A DNA stretch of 64,000 nucleotides from Streptomyces polyasparticus (GTDB lineage Bacteria; Actinomycetota; Actinomycetes; Streptomycetales; Streptomycetaceae), in assembly GCF_014493765.1 (NCBI RefSeq), contig NZ_JACTVJ010000007.1:186001-250000 (forward strand), written 5' to 3'. The position numbers and the translations under genes are program-made. Positions within the stretch are counted from its first letter, which is position 1; each line of letters begins with the position of its first letter. The notes under the pieces were generated by a model. It had not been told where the DNA came from. It saw only the letters and a program-made list of their open reading frames with translations, and made no database searches. This document shows positions 45,253-53,607 of the stretch, one piece after another.

Positions 45253-46953
45253 GTGGCGGAACGGAGCACGGCTGCCGTCGACGTGGCAGCAGGCGGCGGG
45301 AACGAACCGCTGACCACGCAGGCGGACCAGATCACGGCCGACGAGGCGGAGCGCAGCGAGCACACGGCTGCCGACGAAGGCACCCCGAAGACGGACGCGG
45401 CCACCCAGCCGCAGGTCCGCACCCCTGAACTGCACAGCGGGCACAAGCTCGCCAGACGCTACCGACTCGAAGAGTGCGTCACTCGTCTGGACGGATTCAG
45501 CAGCTGGCGAGCCGTGGACGAGAAGCTGCGCCGGGCCGTCGGTGTCCATCTGCTGCCCGCGGACCACCCCCGCGCCCGTTCCGTGCTGTCGGCGGCGCGT
45601 TCGTCGGCACTGCTCGGCGACCCGCGCTTCGTGCAGGTCCTCGACGCCGTCGAGGAGAACGATCTCGTCTACGTGGTCCACGAGTGGCTGCCCGACGCCA
45701 CCGAGCTGACCTCCCTGCTCGCCACCGGACCGCTCGAACCGCATGACGCGTACCAGCTCGTCAGCCAGCTGTCCCAGGCCATGGCGGCAGCCCACCGCGA
45801 AGGGCTCGCGCATCTGCGCCTGACCCCGAGCGCCGTGCTGCGCAGCTCCACCGGCCAGTACCGCATCCGTGGCCTCGCCGTGAACGCCGCGCTGCGCGGC
45901 ATCAAGTCCGACACCCCGGGGCGCGACGACACCGAGGCCATCGGAGCGCTCCTGTACGCGTCACTGACGCAGCGCTGGCCGTACGAGGTCGACGCCTACG
46001 GTCTGAGCGGGCTGCCCAAGGGTGCGGGTCAGATCGCCCCCGACCAGGTGCGCGCAGGCGTCCACCGGGGCCTCTCCGAGCTCGCCATGCGCGCCCTGGT
46101 GAACAACGGGGCCACGGCCTCGCGCCTGGAGCAGCCCTGCACCACTCCGGAGGAGCTGGCCAAGGCGGTCGCCGAGCTGCCCCGCATCAAGCCACCGGAG
46201 CCTGCTTTCACGGCCGCTCCCGAATATCAGCGCACGACGTACCAGCAAGGCTCGTACGGCCGCACTCCGCCGCCCGGTGTGACCCAGCCGGTACCCGCTC
46301 CGCCTCCACCGCTCGAAGGCCGTACGGGGAAGGCGCTCAAGTGGGGGGTATCCGCTCTGCTGATCGCGGCGCTGGGCCTCGGCAGCTGGCAGCTCGCGGA
46401 CGCGCTGATGGAGCGTGGCGGCTCGGGTGACCCCGGCACCAGCCAGCAGCAGTCCGAGGAGAACGGCGACGGCAAGCAGAAGGCGCCGAAGCCGCTGAGC
46501 ATCAAGGACGCCAGGGAACTCGTCGTCTCGGGTGGCGCCCAGGCGCCCGGCGAGGTCGGCAAGACCTACGACGGCGACGAGTCCTCGTACTGGCGGACCA
46601 AGTCCTTCATCGACGGCCCGGAGATGAAGATAAAGCCCGGTGTCGGGATCGTTTACGACCTCGGCTCGGAGCAAGAGGTCTCGGCTGCCTCGATAAAGCT
46701 TCACTTCGCCGGCAACTACACGGCCATCTCGCTCTACGCGGCCGATTCGCTCTCGCCGGGATCCGTGGACGGCCTTCAGCAGATCGGATCCAAGACAAAG
46801 ACGCAGAGCGTCTCTGCGAAGGTCGAGGCGAAGAAGCCGGTGAAGACCAGGTACGTCGTGCTCTGGCTGACCGCACTGCCGCATGCGCCACAGGACGGCT
46901 TCAGCAGCGCCGGCTACAAGCAAGGCATCACGGACGTGAAGTTCAGCGGCTGA
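45253..46953 (+). CDS. Membrane-anchored protein pseudokinase with discoidin-like outer domain
   Basis: About 566 residues from GTG 45253; GTG 45193 is an alternative. Residues about 60-270 have a kinase fold, but catalytic residues are missing: the HRD motif reads HLRL, DFG reads RGL, and the VAVK Lys is gone. A membrane helix (about 366-385) follows and then a beta-sandwich (about 415-560) like an F5/8-type or NPCBM domain. In M. tuberculosis the same pseudokinase and outer domain are fused to MviN, where phosphorylated pseudokinase binds FhaA. It probably regulates MurJ. Confidence 0.88.
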   Translation: MAERSTAAVDVAAGGGNEPLTTQADQITADEAERSEHTAADEGTPKTDAATQPQVRTPELHSGHKLARRYRLEECVTRLDGFSSWRAVDEKLRRAVGVHLLPADHPRARSVLSAARSSALLGDPRFVQVLDAVEENDLVYVVHEWLPDATELTSLLATGPLEPHDAYQLVSQLSQAMAAAHREGLAHLRLTPSAVLRSSTGQYRIRGLAVNAALRGIKSDTPGRDDTEAIGALLYASLTQRWPYEVDAYGLSGLPKGAGQIAPDQVRAGVHRGLSELAMRALVNNGATASRLEQPCTTPEELAKAVAELPRIKPPEPAFTAAPEYQRTTYQQGSYGRTPPPGVTQPVPAPPPPLEGRTGKALKWGVSALLIAALGLGSWQLADALMERGGSGDPGTSQQQSEENGDGKQKAPKPLSIKDARELVVSGGAQAPGEVGKTYDGDESSYWRTKSFIDGPEMKIKPGVGIVYDLGSEQEVSAASIKLHFAGNYTAISLYAADSLSPGSVDGLQQIGSKTKTQSVSAKVEAKKPVKTRYVVLWLTALPHAPQDGFSSAGYKQGITDVKFSG

Positions 46954-46980
46954 GGTTCTCCGGGGGGAGGGGGGTTCCAG

Positions 46981-47727
46981 GTGCACGACGCCGGCTACGG
47001 CGACATGAGCGATCAGGATCTGCTGTCCCGCCATGTCGCCGGCGATCCCGAGGCGTTCGGGGAGATCGTCGGGCGCCATCGGGACCGTCTGTGGGCCGTC
47101 GCGCTGCGCACGCTGGGGGACCGCGAGGAGGCTGCGGACGCCGTGCAGGACGCGCTGGTGTCCGCGTACCGCGCCGCACACACCTTCCGCGGCCAGTCCG
47201 CGGTCACCACATGGCTGCACCGGATCACGGTCAACGCCTGTCTGGACCGCGCACGGAAGGCTGCTTCCCGTAAGACCTCCACCGTCGACGACACCGAGCG
47301 CCTGGAGCAGCTGCTCGAGCCGCATGAGTCTGCCGCGGCCCCGGCAGAGCGCCAGGATCTGCATCGCGAGCTGATCGAAGCGCTCGGCACCCTGCCCACT
47401 GATCAGCGGGCAGCGCTCGTCCTGGTGGATATGCAGGGCTACCCCGTCTCCGAGGCAGCGCGGATTCTCGATGTACCCACCGGCACGGTGAAGAGCCGCT
47501 GTGCCCGGGGCAGAGCACGGCTGCTGCCGCTCCTCAGCCATCTCCGGGCCGGTGCCGAGAGGGACCGTGACACAGGCCCCTCAGGAGAGGTCGGCGAAAG
47601 AATCACGGAGCAACCGGAGTCCGGAAGGAACCGGACCGAGGGGACATCCGTCCCACCGGCAGCAGAAGCACGGGATACGGGTACGGGCGATTCAACAGCC
47701 GTGAAGGGCGGAGGTGGGCGAGCGTGA
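46981..47727 (+). CDS. sigM: ECF RNA polymerase sigma factor SigM
   Basis: 248 residues. Sigma region 2 (DPEAFGEIVGRHRDRLWAVALRTLGDREEAADAVQDALVSAYR) and region 4 (LGTLPTDQRAALVLVDMQGYPVSEAARILDVPTGTVKSRCARGRARL) are intact. The C-terminal 55 residues are a polar extension. Gene place between murJ/pseudokinase and trxB is that of sigM in actinobacteria. The stop overlaps the start of the anti-sigma gene, so they are made together. Confidence 0.92.
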   Translation: MHDAGYGDMSDQDLLSRHVAGDPEAFGEIVGRHRDRLWAVALRTLGDREEAADAVQDALVSAYRAAHTFRGQSAVTTWLHRITVNACLDRARKAASRKTSTVDDTERLEQLLEPHESAAAPAERQDLHRELIEALGTLPTDQRAALVLVDMQGYPVSEAARILDVPTGTVKSRCARGRARLLPLLSHLRAGAERDRDTGPSGEVGERITEQPESGRNRTEGTSVPPAAEARDTGTGDSTAVKGGGGRA

Positions 47728-48596
47728 CATCCACGACCGGCACGGCCGAGCACCCGGAAGTCTCGGAGCTCTCCGATCTCGCCGAAGGGCTTCTTTCGGC
47801 GTCCCGCACCGCTGCAGTACGCCGGCATCTCGAGGACTGCGTTCTGTGCGCTGATGTACAGGCATCCCTGGAGGAGATCCGAGGGCTGCTCGGCACCCTG
47901 CCGGCGGAGACGAGGATGCCGGACGAGGTAGCCGCGCGGATCGATGCCGCGTTGGCGACGGAAGTACTCCTCGATGTTTCACGTGAAACATCGAGCGACG
48001 GCGAGCGTGAAACGGCCCTCGCACGAGACGTAGCGACCGATGTTTCACGTGAAACATCACCTTCACAGCGCCCCCTGGGACATTCGCGAGGAGCCACAGG
48101 CCCGGGTCGCACACCGAGGCGGCGCCGTCGTGTGGCGGCTGCTGCGCTCGGCGCCCTCGCCACCGTTGCCGCGGTCGGTATCGGCACACTCGTGTTCCTG
48201 CCGGACAGCGGCCAGGGGACGGGCACACAAGCCACAGAGAAGTTCTCCGGCGGCGACCTCAAGACCCGTGTGGAAACCCTGGTGGCCGCCCGGACCAGTA
48301 CCGAGTCGAACTCCGTGGGACCGAACTCCACCCTCGGCGAGACGCCCACCACACCGCGCACGAAGGACACCCCCGGGGTCCCTGAGTGCATCGCTCGGGG
48401 GATCGCCCGCGACGAGGAGCCCCTAGCGTCCGAGAGCGGGACGTACAAGGGGGCACCCGCCTATCTGGTGGTGCTCCCGCACGCCTCGGAGGCGAGCCAG
48501 GTCTCCGCCTATGTGGTGGCTTCCGCGTGCCTCAAGGAGGACCAGTCCACCGCCAAGGGCAAGGTTCTGCTGGAGACCTCCTTCCCACGGAACTGA
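47724..48596 (+). CDS. Anti-sigma factor for SigM (ZAS-type, membrane)
   Basis: 290 residues from GTG 47724, which overlaps the sigM stop. A ZAS motif H-x3-C-x2-C (His35, Cys39, Cys42) binds the sigma factor through zinc. A linker (about 80-130) follows, then one membrane helix (137-159) and an outer domain (about 200-290) with a Cys pair. The linker contains two VSRET peptides (85-89 and 107-111), each written by a perfect parS site. Confidence 0.88.
   Translation: MTSTTGTAEHPEVSELSDLAEGLLSASRTAAVRRHLEDCVLCADVQASLEEIRGLLGTLPAETRMPDEVAARIDAALATEVLLDVSRETSSDGERETALARDVATDVSRETSPSQRPLGHSRGATGPGRTPRRRRRVAAAALGALATVAAVGIGTLVFLPDSGQGTGTQATEKFSGGDLKTRVETLVAARTSTESNSVGPNSTLGETPTTPRTKDTPGVPECIARGIARDEEPLASESGTYKGAPAYLVVLPHASEASQVSAYVVASACLKEDQSTAKGKVLLETSFPRN
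47976..47989. promoter_or_regulatory. parS: parS site (perfect) inside the anti-sigma gene
   Basis: Centre of a 26-bp palindrome (47970-47995), read as V-S-R-E-T. Confidence 0.92.
48042..48055. promoter_or_regulatory. parS: parS site (perfect) inside the anti-sigma gene
   Basis: Centre of a 20-bp palindrome (48039-48058), 66 bp from the previous site and so in the same frame. Confidence 0.92.
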
Positions 48597-48680
48597 CCCG
48601 CGCCCGAGGGGGCACACCACGGAACGCAAGGCTCTGCGGAGCCTCTGGCTCAGGAACACACCCCGAACGCGGTCATGCCG

Positions 48681-48706
48681 GGAATGCATGCCCCGTAGGA
48701 TCCGTT
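48681..48706 (+). promoter_or_regulatory. SigR-type promoter of trxBA
   Basis: GGAAT (48681-48685), 18 bases, then GTT (48704-48706). This is the consensus for the thiol-stress sigma factor SigR, and trxBA of S. coelicolor is a classic SigR target. Confidence 0.85.
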
Positions 48707-48780
48707 GGGTGGGGTGAGAGTCCCGGTAGGGCTCCCCCGAGGCAGTAGGCAGTCAGTCCGCAGAGACGAGGAATCAACCC

Positions 48781-49740
48781 GTGAGCGACGTCCGTAACGT
48801 GATCATCATCGGCTCCGGGCCCGCCGGTTACACGGCGGCGCTCTACACCGCGCGCGCGTCGCTGAAGCCGCTCGTGTTCGAGGGCGCCGTCACCGCCGGC
48901 GGTGCGCTGATGAACACCACCGAGGTGGAGAACTTCCCGGGCTTCCAGGACGGCATCATGGGTCCGGAGCTCATGGACAACATGCGCGCCCAGGCGGAGC
49001 GCTTCGGCGCCGAGCTGATCCCGGACGACGTCGTGGCTGTCGACCTTACGGGTGACATCAAGACCGTCACGGACACGGCCGGCACCGTGCACAAGGCCAA
49101 GGCCGTGATCGTCACGACCGGCTCCCAGCACCGCAAGCTCGGTCTGCCGAACGAGGACGCGCTGTCGGGCCGCGGTGTCTCCTGGTGCGCCACGTGCGAC
49201 GGGTTCTTCTTCAAGGACCACGACATCGCCGTGGTCGGCGGCGGTGACACCGCCATGGAGGAGGCGACCTTCCTCTCGCGCTTCGCCAAGTCGGTCACCA
49301 TCGTCCACCGCCGTGACTCCCTGCGTGCCTCCAAGGCCATGCAGGAGCGCGCCTTCGCCGACCCGAAGATCAAGTTCGCCTGGGACAGCGAGGTCGCCGA
49401 GATCCACGGTGAGCAGAAGCTCTCCGGTCTGACCCTGCGCAACACGAAGACCGGCGAGACCTCCGAGCTGCCCGTCACGGGTCTGTTCATCGCGGTGGGC
49501 CACGACCCGCGCACCGAGCTCTTCAAGGGTCAGCTCGACCTGGACGAGGAGGGCTACCTGAAGGTGGAGGCCCCCTCCACGCGGACGAACCTCACCGGTG
49601 TCTTCGCGGCCGGCGATGTCGTCGACCACACCTACCGTCAGGCGATCACGGCGGCCGGCACCGGCTGCTCCTCCGCCCTAGACGCCGAGCGCTTCCTCGC
49701 TGCCCTCGCGGACAGTGAGACGGCCGCGGCTGCCGTCTGA
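48781..49740 (+). CDS. trxB: Thioredoxin reductase
   Basis: 319 residues, GTG start. FAD site [20 protein letters not shown]; redox-active C-A-T-C at 136-139; NADPH site [13 protein letters not shown]; second FAD motif [11 protein letters not shown]. It reduces TrxA with NADPH. It stands 185 bp behind the anti-sigma gene with its own SigR-type promoter and 44 bp before trxA. Confidence 0.98.
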   Translation: MSDVRNVIIIGSGPAGYTAALYTARASLKPLVFEGAVTAGGALMNTTEVENFPGFQDGIMGPELMDNMRAQAERFGAELIPDDVVAVDLTGDIKTVTDTAGTVHKAKAVIVTTGSQHRKLGLPNEDALSGRGVSWCATCDGFFFKDHDIAVVGGGDTAMEEATFLSRFAKSVTIVHRRDSLRASKAMQERAFADPKIKFAWDSEVAEIHGEQKLSGLTLRNTKTGETSELPVTGLFIAVGHDPRTELFKGQLDLDEEGYLKVEAPSTRTNLTGVFAAGDVVDHTYRQAITAAGTGCSSALDAERFLAALADSETAAAAV

Positions 49741-49784
49741 ACTTCCACCTCCCCCACCCGCAGTACCGAGTTAAGGAGCCCAGC

Positions 49785-50117
49785 GTGGCCGGCACCCTCA
49801 AGAACGTGACCGACGACTCCTTCGAGCAGGACGTGCTCAAGAGCGACAAGCCCGTACTGGTGGACTTCTGGGCCGCCTGGTGCGGTCCGTGCCGCCAGAT
49901 CGCCCCGTCCCTCGAGGCGATCGCCGCGGAGCACGGTGACAAGATCGAGATCGTCAAGCTGAACATCGACGAGAACCCGGCGACGGCCGCCAAGTACGGC
50001 GTCATGTCGATCCCGACGCTCAACGTCTACCAGGGCGGCGAGGTCGCCAAGACCATCGTCGGCGCGAAGCCGAAGGCCGCGATCGAGCGCGACCTCGCGG
50101 ACTTCATCGCCGAATAG
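49785..50117 (+). CDS. trxA: Thioredoxin
   Basis: 110 residues with W-C-G-P-C (Cys33, Cys36) and the cis-Pro in MSIPTLNVY. Operon partner of trxB. GTG start with AAGGAG before it. Confidence 0.98.
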   Translation: MAGTLKNVTDDSFEQDVLKSDKPVLVDFWAAWCGPCRQIAPSLEAIAAEHGDKIEIVKLNIDENPATAAKYGVMSIPTLNVYQGGEVAKTIVGAKPKAAIERDLADFIAE

Positions 50118-50131
50118 ATCGAGAGCCTTAC

Positions 50132-50178
50132 AACGTCGAGGGGCGGGAGACCTGACCGGTCTCCCGCCCCTCGACGTT
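50132..50178. terminator. Bidirectional terminator after trxA, touching parS
   Basis: A perfect 21-bp stem (50132-50152 with 50158-50178) and a 5-nt loop. The last three bases are the first three of a parS site. Confidence 0.92.
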
Positions 50179-50189
50179 TCACGTGAAAC
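50176..50189. promoter_or_regulatory. parS: parS site (perfect)
   Basis: Overlaps the edge of the trxA terminator at the convergent junction with the GNAT gene. Confidence 0.93.
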
Positions 50190-50199
50190 AAGAAGCGTT

Positions 50200-50817
50200 T
50201 CACAGCGGCCGCAGCGCAGGCTCCTTCTGCACGGCGCCGAGGAGTCGGTCGAGGGCCAGCTCGACGTCCTCCTTCCACGAGAGCGTCGTACGCAGCTCAA
50301 GGCGCAGCCGCGGATGCACCGGGTGCGGACGGACCGTCTTGAAGCCCACGGCGAGCAGATGGTCGGCGGGGAGCACACACGCCGGTTCCTTCCAGCGGGC
50401 GTCTCCGAAGGCTTCTATCGCCTTGAAGCCCCGCCGCAGCAGATCCTTCGCCACGGTCTGCACCATGACCCGCCCCAGTCCCTGCCCCTGATACCCCGGG
50501 GTGATCCAGCCGGTCATCAGCTGGACGGCGTCCGGCGCTACAGGGCTCGTGGGGAAAGCCGTGGAGCGAGGCACATAGGCCGGCGGTGCGTAGAGAACGA
50601 AGCCGACGGGCACCTCGTCGACATAGACCACACGACCGCACGAGCCCCACTCCAGGAGCACGGCGGAGATCCAGGCTTCCTTCTCCAGCTCGGGAGTGCC
50701 CGCCCTTACCGCGGCCTGGCCACTGACCGGATCCAGTTCCCAGAAGACGCAAGATCGGCAGCGCTTGGGAAGGTCCGGAAGGTTGTCCAGCGTGAGCGGT
50801 ACGAGCCGACGCCCCAT
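50200..50817 (-). CDS. GNAT-family acetyltransferase with Cys-rich N-terminus
   Basis: 205 residues. LTLDNLPDLPKRCRSCVFWEL carries a C-x2-C typical of a group of actinobacterial GNATs. The CoA loop is ITPGYQGQGLGRVMVQTVAKDLLRRGFKAIEAFG. It starts after GTGAGGAAC. In M. tuberculosis the neighbouring slot holds cwlM. Substrate unknown. Confidence 0.88.
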   Translation of the reverse strand: MGRRLVPLTLDNLPDLPKRCRSCVFWELDPVSGQAAVRAGTPELEKEAWISAVLLEWGSCGRVVYVDEVPVGFVLYAPPAYVPRSTAFPTSPVAPDAVQLMTGWITPGYQGQGLGRVMVQTVAKDLLRRGFKAIEAFGDARWKEPACVLPADHLLAVGFKTVRPHPVHPRLRLELRTTLSWKEDVELALDRLLGAVQKEPALRPL

Positions 50818-50963
50818 GAAGGCAGTTCCTCACTTCCTTCGCCTGCCGCCACTCGTGCTGCGGTGAGCGCGCTCCGTTCCCTGAGCAGACTGCCGACGAA
50901 TCCGCCGACGGCTCCCAGGCCAAGGCCCGCGGTCACCAACCCGGTGCGGCTCACCGTACGCAT
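50706..50963 (-). CDS. Possible small membrane protein
   Basis: About 85 residues from ATG 50963, with a strong GGGAGG ribosome site eight bases before. One hydrophobic stretch (SRTGLVTAGLGLGAVGGFVGSLL) near the start, then a charged segment. The last 37 codons overlap the GNAT gene in another frame. The good ribosome site argues for translation; the overlap argues for caution. Confidence 0.4.
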   Translation of the reverse strand: MRTVSRTGLVTAGLGLGAVGGFVGSLLRERSALTAARVAAGEGSEELPSWGVGSYRSRWTTFRTFPSAADLASSGNWIRSVARPR

Positions 50964-51060
50964 GGCCCCCGCCTCCCTCTCCCTGAGGTGCATGGGTGGA
51001 TGCGCCATACCCGCTCGCATCGTATCCACCCTGCGATTGCCGCGAAACGCCAACAAAGCA

Positions 51061-51104
51061 AAGAGCGAGCCGCGTTCCGGACACTCCGGACACGGCTCGC
51101 TCTT
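51061..51104 (-). terminator. Terminator after parB
   Basis: AAGAGCGAGCCG and CGGCTCGCTCTT form a 12-bp stem; inner TCCGGA copies add pairing. Confidence 0.85.
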
Positions 51105-51122
51105 CAGGGAGGTGCGGTGCGA

Positions 51123-52214
51123 TCAGCTCTCGCCGTCATCCTCCGGCAGAGGGCCCTCCAGTACGGGGCCCTCATCGGGAGCGAGGGTGCCGAGGATGCG
51201 CTGCAGATCCTCCATCGAGGCGAACTCGACGACGATCTTGCCCTTCTTCTGACCCAGGTCGACCTTCACCCGGGTCTCGAAGCGGTCGGACAGCCGCGAG
51301 GCAAGGTTGGTGAGCGCCGGCGACAACCGCGTACCGGCACGAGGCCCCTTGCTCTTGGGCGCCTTCTTCTGGTCGGCGCTCATCAGCTGGACGATCTCTT
51401 CCACGGAACGCACCGAGAGACCCTCGGCCACGATCCGGTAGGCGAGGCGCTCCTGCTCCTCCGTGTCCTCCACGGAGAGCAGCGCACGCGCATGCCCGGC
51501 GGAGAGCACACCGGCCGCCACCCGCTTCTGTACGGCCGGCGAGAGCCGCAGCAGACGCAGCGTGTTGGAGACCTGCGGGCGCGAGCGCCCGATCCGGTCG
51601 GCCAGCTGATCGTGCGTGCAGTTGAAGTCCTTCAGAAGCTGCTCGTACGCGTTGGCCTCTTCGATCGGGTTCAGCTGTGCCCGGTGGAGGTTCTCCAGGA
51701 GGGCGTCGAGGAGAAGCTTCTCGTCCTCCGTCTCGCGCACGATCGCGGGGATCCGTTCGAGACCCGCCTCACGCGAGGCCCGCCAGCGGCGCTCACCCAT
51801 GATGAGTTCGTAGCGCTCGGGGCCCAACTGCCGTACGACGACCGGCTGGAGGAGACCGACCTCCTTGATGGAGGTGACGAGCTCGGCGAGAGCGTCCTCG
51901 TCGAAGATCTCACGCGGCTGTCGCGGGTTCGGCGTGATCGAGTCCAGCGGCACCTCGGCGAAGTGAGCACCCGCGGGGCGCTGCGCTTCGATCTCGGCGG
52001 ACTCGTGCTCGACGGGCGGCTCCGTTTCACGTGAAACATTGCCCGGCGGAAGCGTCGCCACCTTCGCGGCGGCCACGCCGCGCTCTGCGGTGAGAACCGG
52101 TACCGCGGAAGGGGAAGACGATGCGCCACCCGGGGCCGGAGAGCTCTCCGGAGTAGGAGCAGCAGGAATCAGCGCGCCAAGTCCGCGCCCCAGCCCTCTA
52201 CGTCGCTCGCTCAC
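51123..52214 (-). CDS. parB: Chromosome-partitioning protein ParB
   Basis: 363 residues. RRRGLGRGLGALIP is the N-terminal ParA-stimulating motif. The CTPase domain carries ITPNPRQPREIFD and the GERRWRAS box; the HTH that reads parS includes TRVNEAYEQLLKDF-like text ending RSRPQVSNTLRLLRL. The C-terminal dimer domain follows. It loads at parS and slides as a CTP clamp. A parS in its own gene encodes VSRET at residues 60-64. It overlaps or abuts parA. Confidence 0.97.
   Translation of the reverse strand: MSERRRGLGRGLGALIPAAPTPESSPAPGGASSSPSAVPVLTAERGVAAAKVATLPPGNVSRETEPPVEHESAEIEAQRPAGAHFAEVPLDSITPNPRQPREIFDEDALAELVTSIKEVGLLQPVVVRQLGPERYELIMGERRWRASREAGLERIPAIVRETEDEKLLLDALLENLHRAQLNPIEEANAYEQLLKDFNCTHDQLADRIGRSRPQVSNTLRLLRLSPAVQKRVAAGVLSAGHARALLSVEDTEEQERLAYRIVAEGLSVRSVEEIVQLMSADQKKAPKSKGPRAGTRLSPALTNLASRLSDRFETRVKVDLGQKKGKIVVEFASMEDLQRILGTLAPDEGPVLEGPLPEDDGES
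52024..52037. promoter_or_regulatory. parS: parS site (perfect) inside parB
   Basis: In the part of parB that codes for the linker after the N-terminal motif; read as V-S-R-E-T on the minus strand. Confidence 0.92.
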
Positions 52215-53287
52215 TGGATCCCCTCCGACATGCTGTGCCGATCGTTCTGTGCGCCCATCTGACCGTGCGGGCTGTCCAGGCGGACGCTGACACCACGCAG
52301 GGCCATTTCCCGGGCGGCTTCGAGGTACGAGAGCGCACCGCTGGAACCCGGATCGTAAGTCAGAACCGTCTGCCCGTAGCTCGGGGCCTCCGAGATACGG
52401 ACCGAGCGCGGAATGCTCGTCCGCAGCACCTCGTCACCGAAGTGGTTCCGCACCTCTTCCGCCACCTGGGAGGCAAGGCGGGTCCGGCCGTCGTACATGG
52501 TGAGGAGGATCGTCGAGACATGCAGGTCGCGGTTGAGGTGTCCGCGGACCAGGTCGACATTGCGCAGCAGCTGACCGAGGCCCTCCAGCGCGTAGTACTC
52601 GCACTGGATCGGGATGAGCACCTCGTTACCCGCCACCAGAGCGTTGACCGTGAGCAGGCCGAGCGACGGCGGGCAGTCGATGAGGATGTAGTCCAGCGGC
52701 TGCTCGTAAGCCTGGATGGCCCGCTGCAGCCGGCTCTCCCGCGCCACGAGGGACACCAGCTCGATCTCCGCACCGGCGAGATCGATGGTGGCGGGAGCGC
52801 AGAAGAGACCTTCCACATCCGGCACGGGCTGCACGACCTCGGAGAGCGGCTTGCTCTCCACCAACACGTCGTAAATAGAGGGGACTTCGGCGTGATGGTC
52901 GATGCCCAGCGCCGTGGAGGCGTTGCCCTGGGGGTCCAGGTCGATCACCAGGACACGGGCACCATGCAGGGCAAGCGAAGCGGCCATGTTGACCGTGGTC
53001 GTGGTCTTGCCGACGCCGCCCTTCTGGTTGGCGACGACCATGACACGTGTTTGCTCAGGGCGGGGCAGCCCCTCGCCGGCTCGGCCCAAGGCCTCGACCG
53101 CCAGTTGGGCAGCACGACCAATCGGGGTGTCATCCATCGGGGGCGGTGTTTCACGTGAAACATCCTCCCCTGCTGACTCGGTACGGGGACCGGGGACCGG
53201 ATCGGTCATCGGTCCCGCGATGTTGGCGTCGGACCGCAAGGATTCACTCTCCTCGACTTCAGGCTCGCAATGAACAGAGCCTCCCAT
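52211..53287 (-). CDS. parA: Chromosome-partitioning ATPase ParA
   Basis: About 358 residues from ATG 53287; starts at 53356 and 53449 would add 23 or 54 residues, and 53209 would remove 26. I chose 53287 because it fits the length I recall for the S. coelicolor protein; the ribosome site is weak. The deviant Walker A is KGGVGKTTTT, with LVIDLDPQGNASTALG next; Walker B is LIDCPPSLG. An N-terminal polar extension of about 80 residues holds a VSRET peptide encoded by parS. With ParB it arranges origins in the hypha. Ends 4 bp into parB. Confidence 0.95.
   Translation of the reverse strand: MGGSVHCEPEVEESESLRSDANIAGPMTDPVPGPRTESAGEDVSRETPPPMDDTPIGRAAQLAVEALGRAGEGLPRPEQTRVMVVANQKGGVGKTTTTVNMAASLALHGARVLVIDLDPQGNASTALGIDHHAEVPSIYDVLVESKPLSEVVQPVPDVEGLFCAPATIDLAGAEIELVSLVARESRLQRAIQAYEQPLDYILIDCPPSLGLLTVNALVAGNEVLIPIQCEYYALEGLGQLLRNVDLVRGHLNRDLHVSTILLTMYDGRTRLASQVAEEVRNHFGDEVLRTSIPRSVRISEAPSYGQTVLTYDPGSSGALSYLEAAREMALRGVSVRLDSPHGQMGAQNDRHSMSEGIQ
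53148..53161. promoter_or_regulatory. parS: parS site (perfect) inside parA
   Basis: Encodes V-S-R-E-T in the disordered N-terminus of ParA. Confidence 0.92.
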
Positions 53288-53433
53288 GCCTTCGGGGTCG
53301 TGAACCAGCGAGGCCCGGTCTTCTGTGGATGAATCCTCCGTTGTGGAGAACTCCATCCCCCTCTCGGGGGGTTTGCGATCACGAGGCGCGGCGTTTCGGC
53401 TGCGGCCGATGATCCCGTGGAGCAGTGAGCGAC

Positions 53434-53447
53434 GTTTCACGTGAAAC
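53434..53447. promoter_or_regulatory. parS: parS site (perfect) upstream of parA
   Basis: About 150 bp before the chosen parA start, in the likely parAB promoter region. It is the last parS before dnaA. Confidence 0.92.
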
Positions 53448-53607
53448 ACGATGCCGACGCGTCACCGACGTCAGGGCACGACACTCCGGCGTGCGTACGT
53501 TTGGCAGCTTGTGTGGCCTATGGCTCGTCATCAGGACGGATCAGCGCGCCAAAACGTCAACCCCCGCACGCTCCTACCGCCCCGTTGAGCGCGAGGAGAC
53601 GAAAGTC

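Noticed and set aside
48006-48014. CGTGAAAC between the two parS sites of the anti-sigma gene
   Set aside because: Right half only.
50196-50205. GTTTCACAGC next to the parS at 50176
   Set aside because: Left half only, overlapping the GNAT stop codon.
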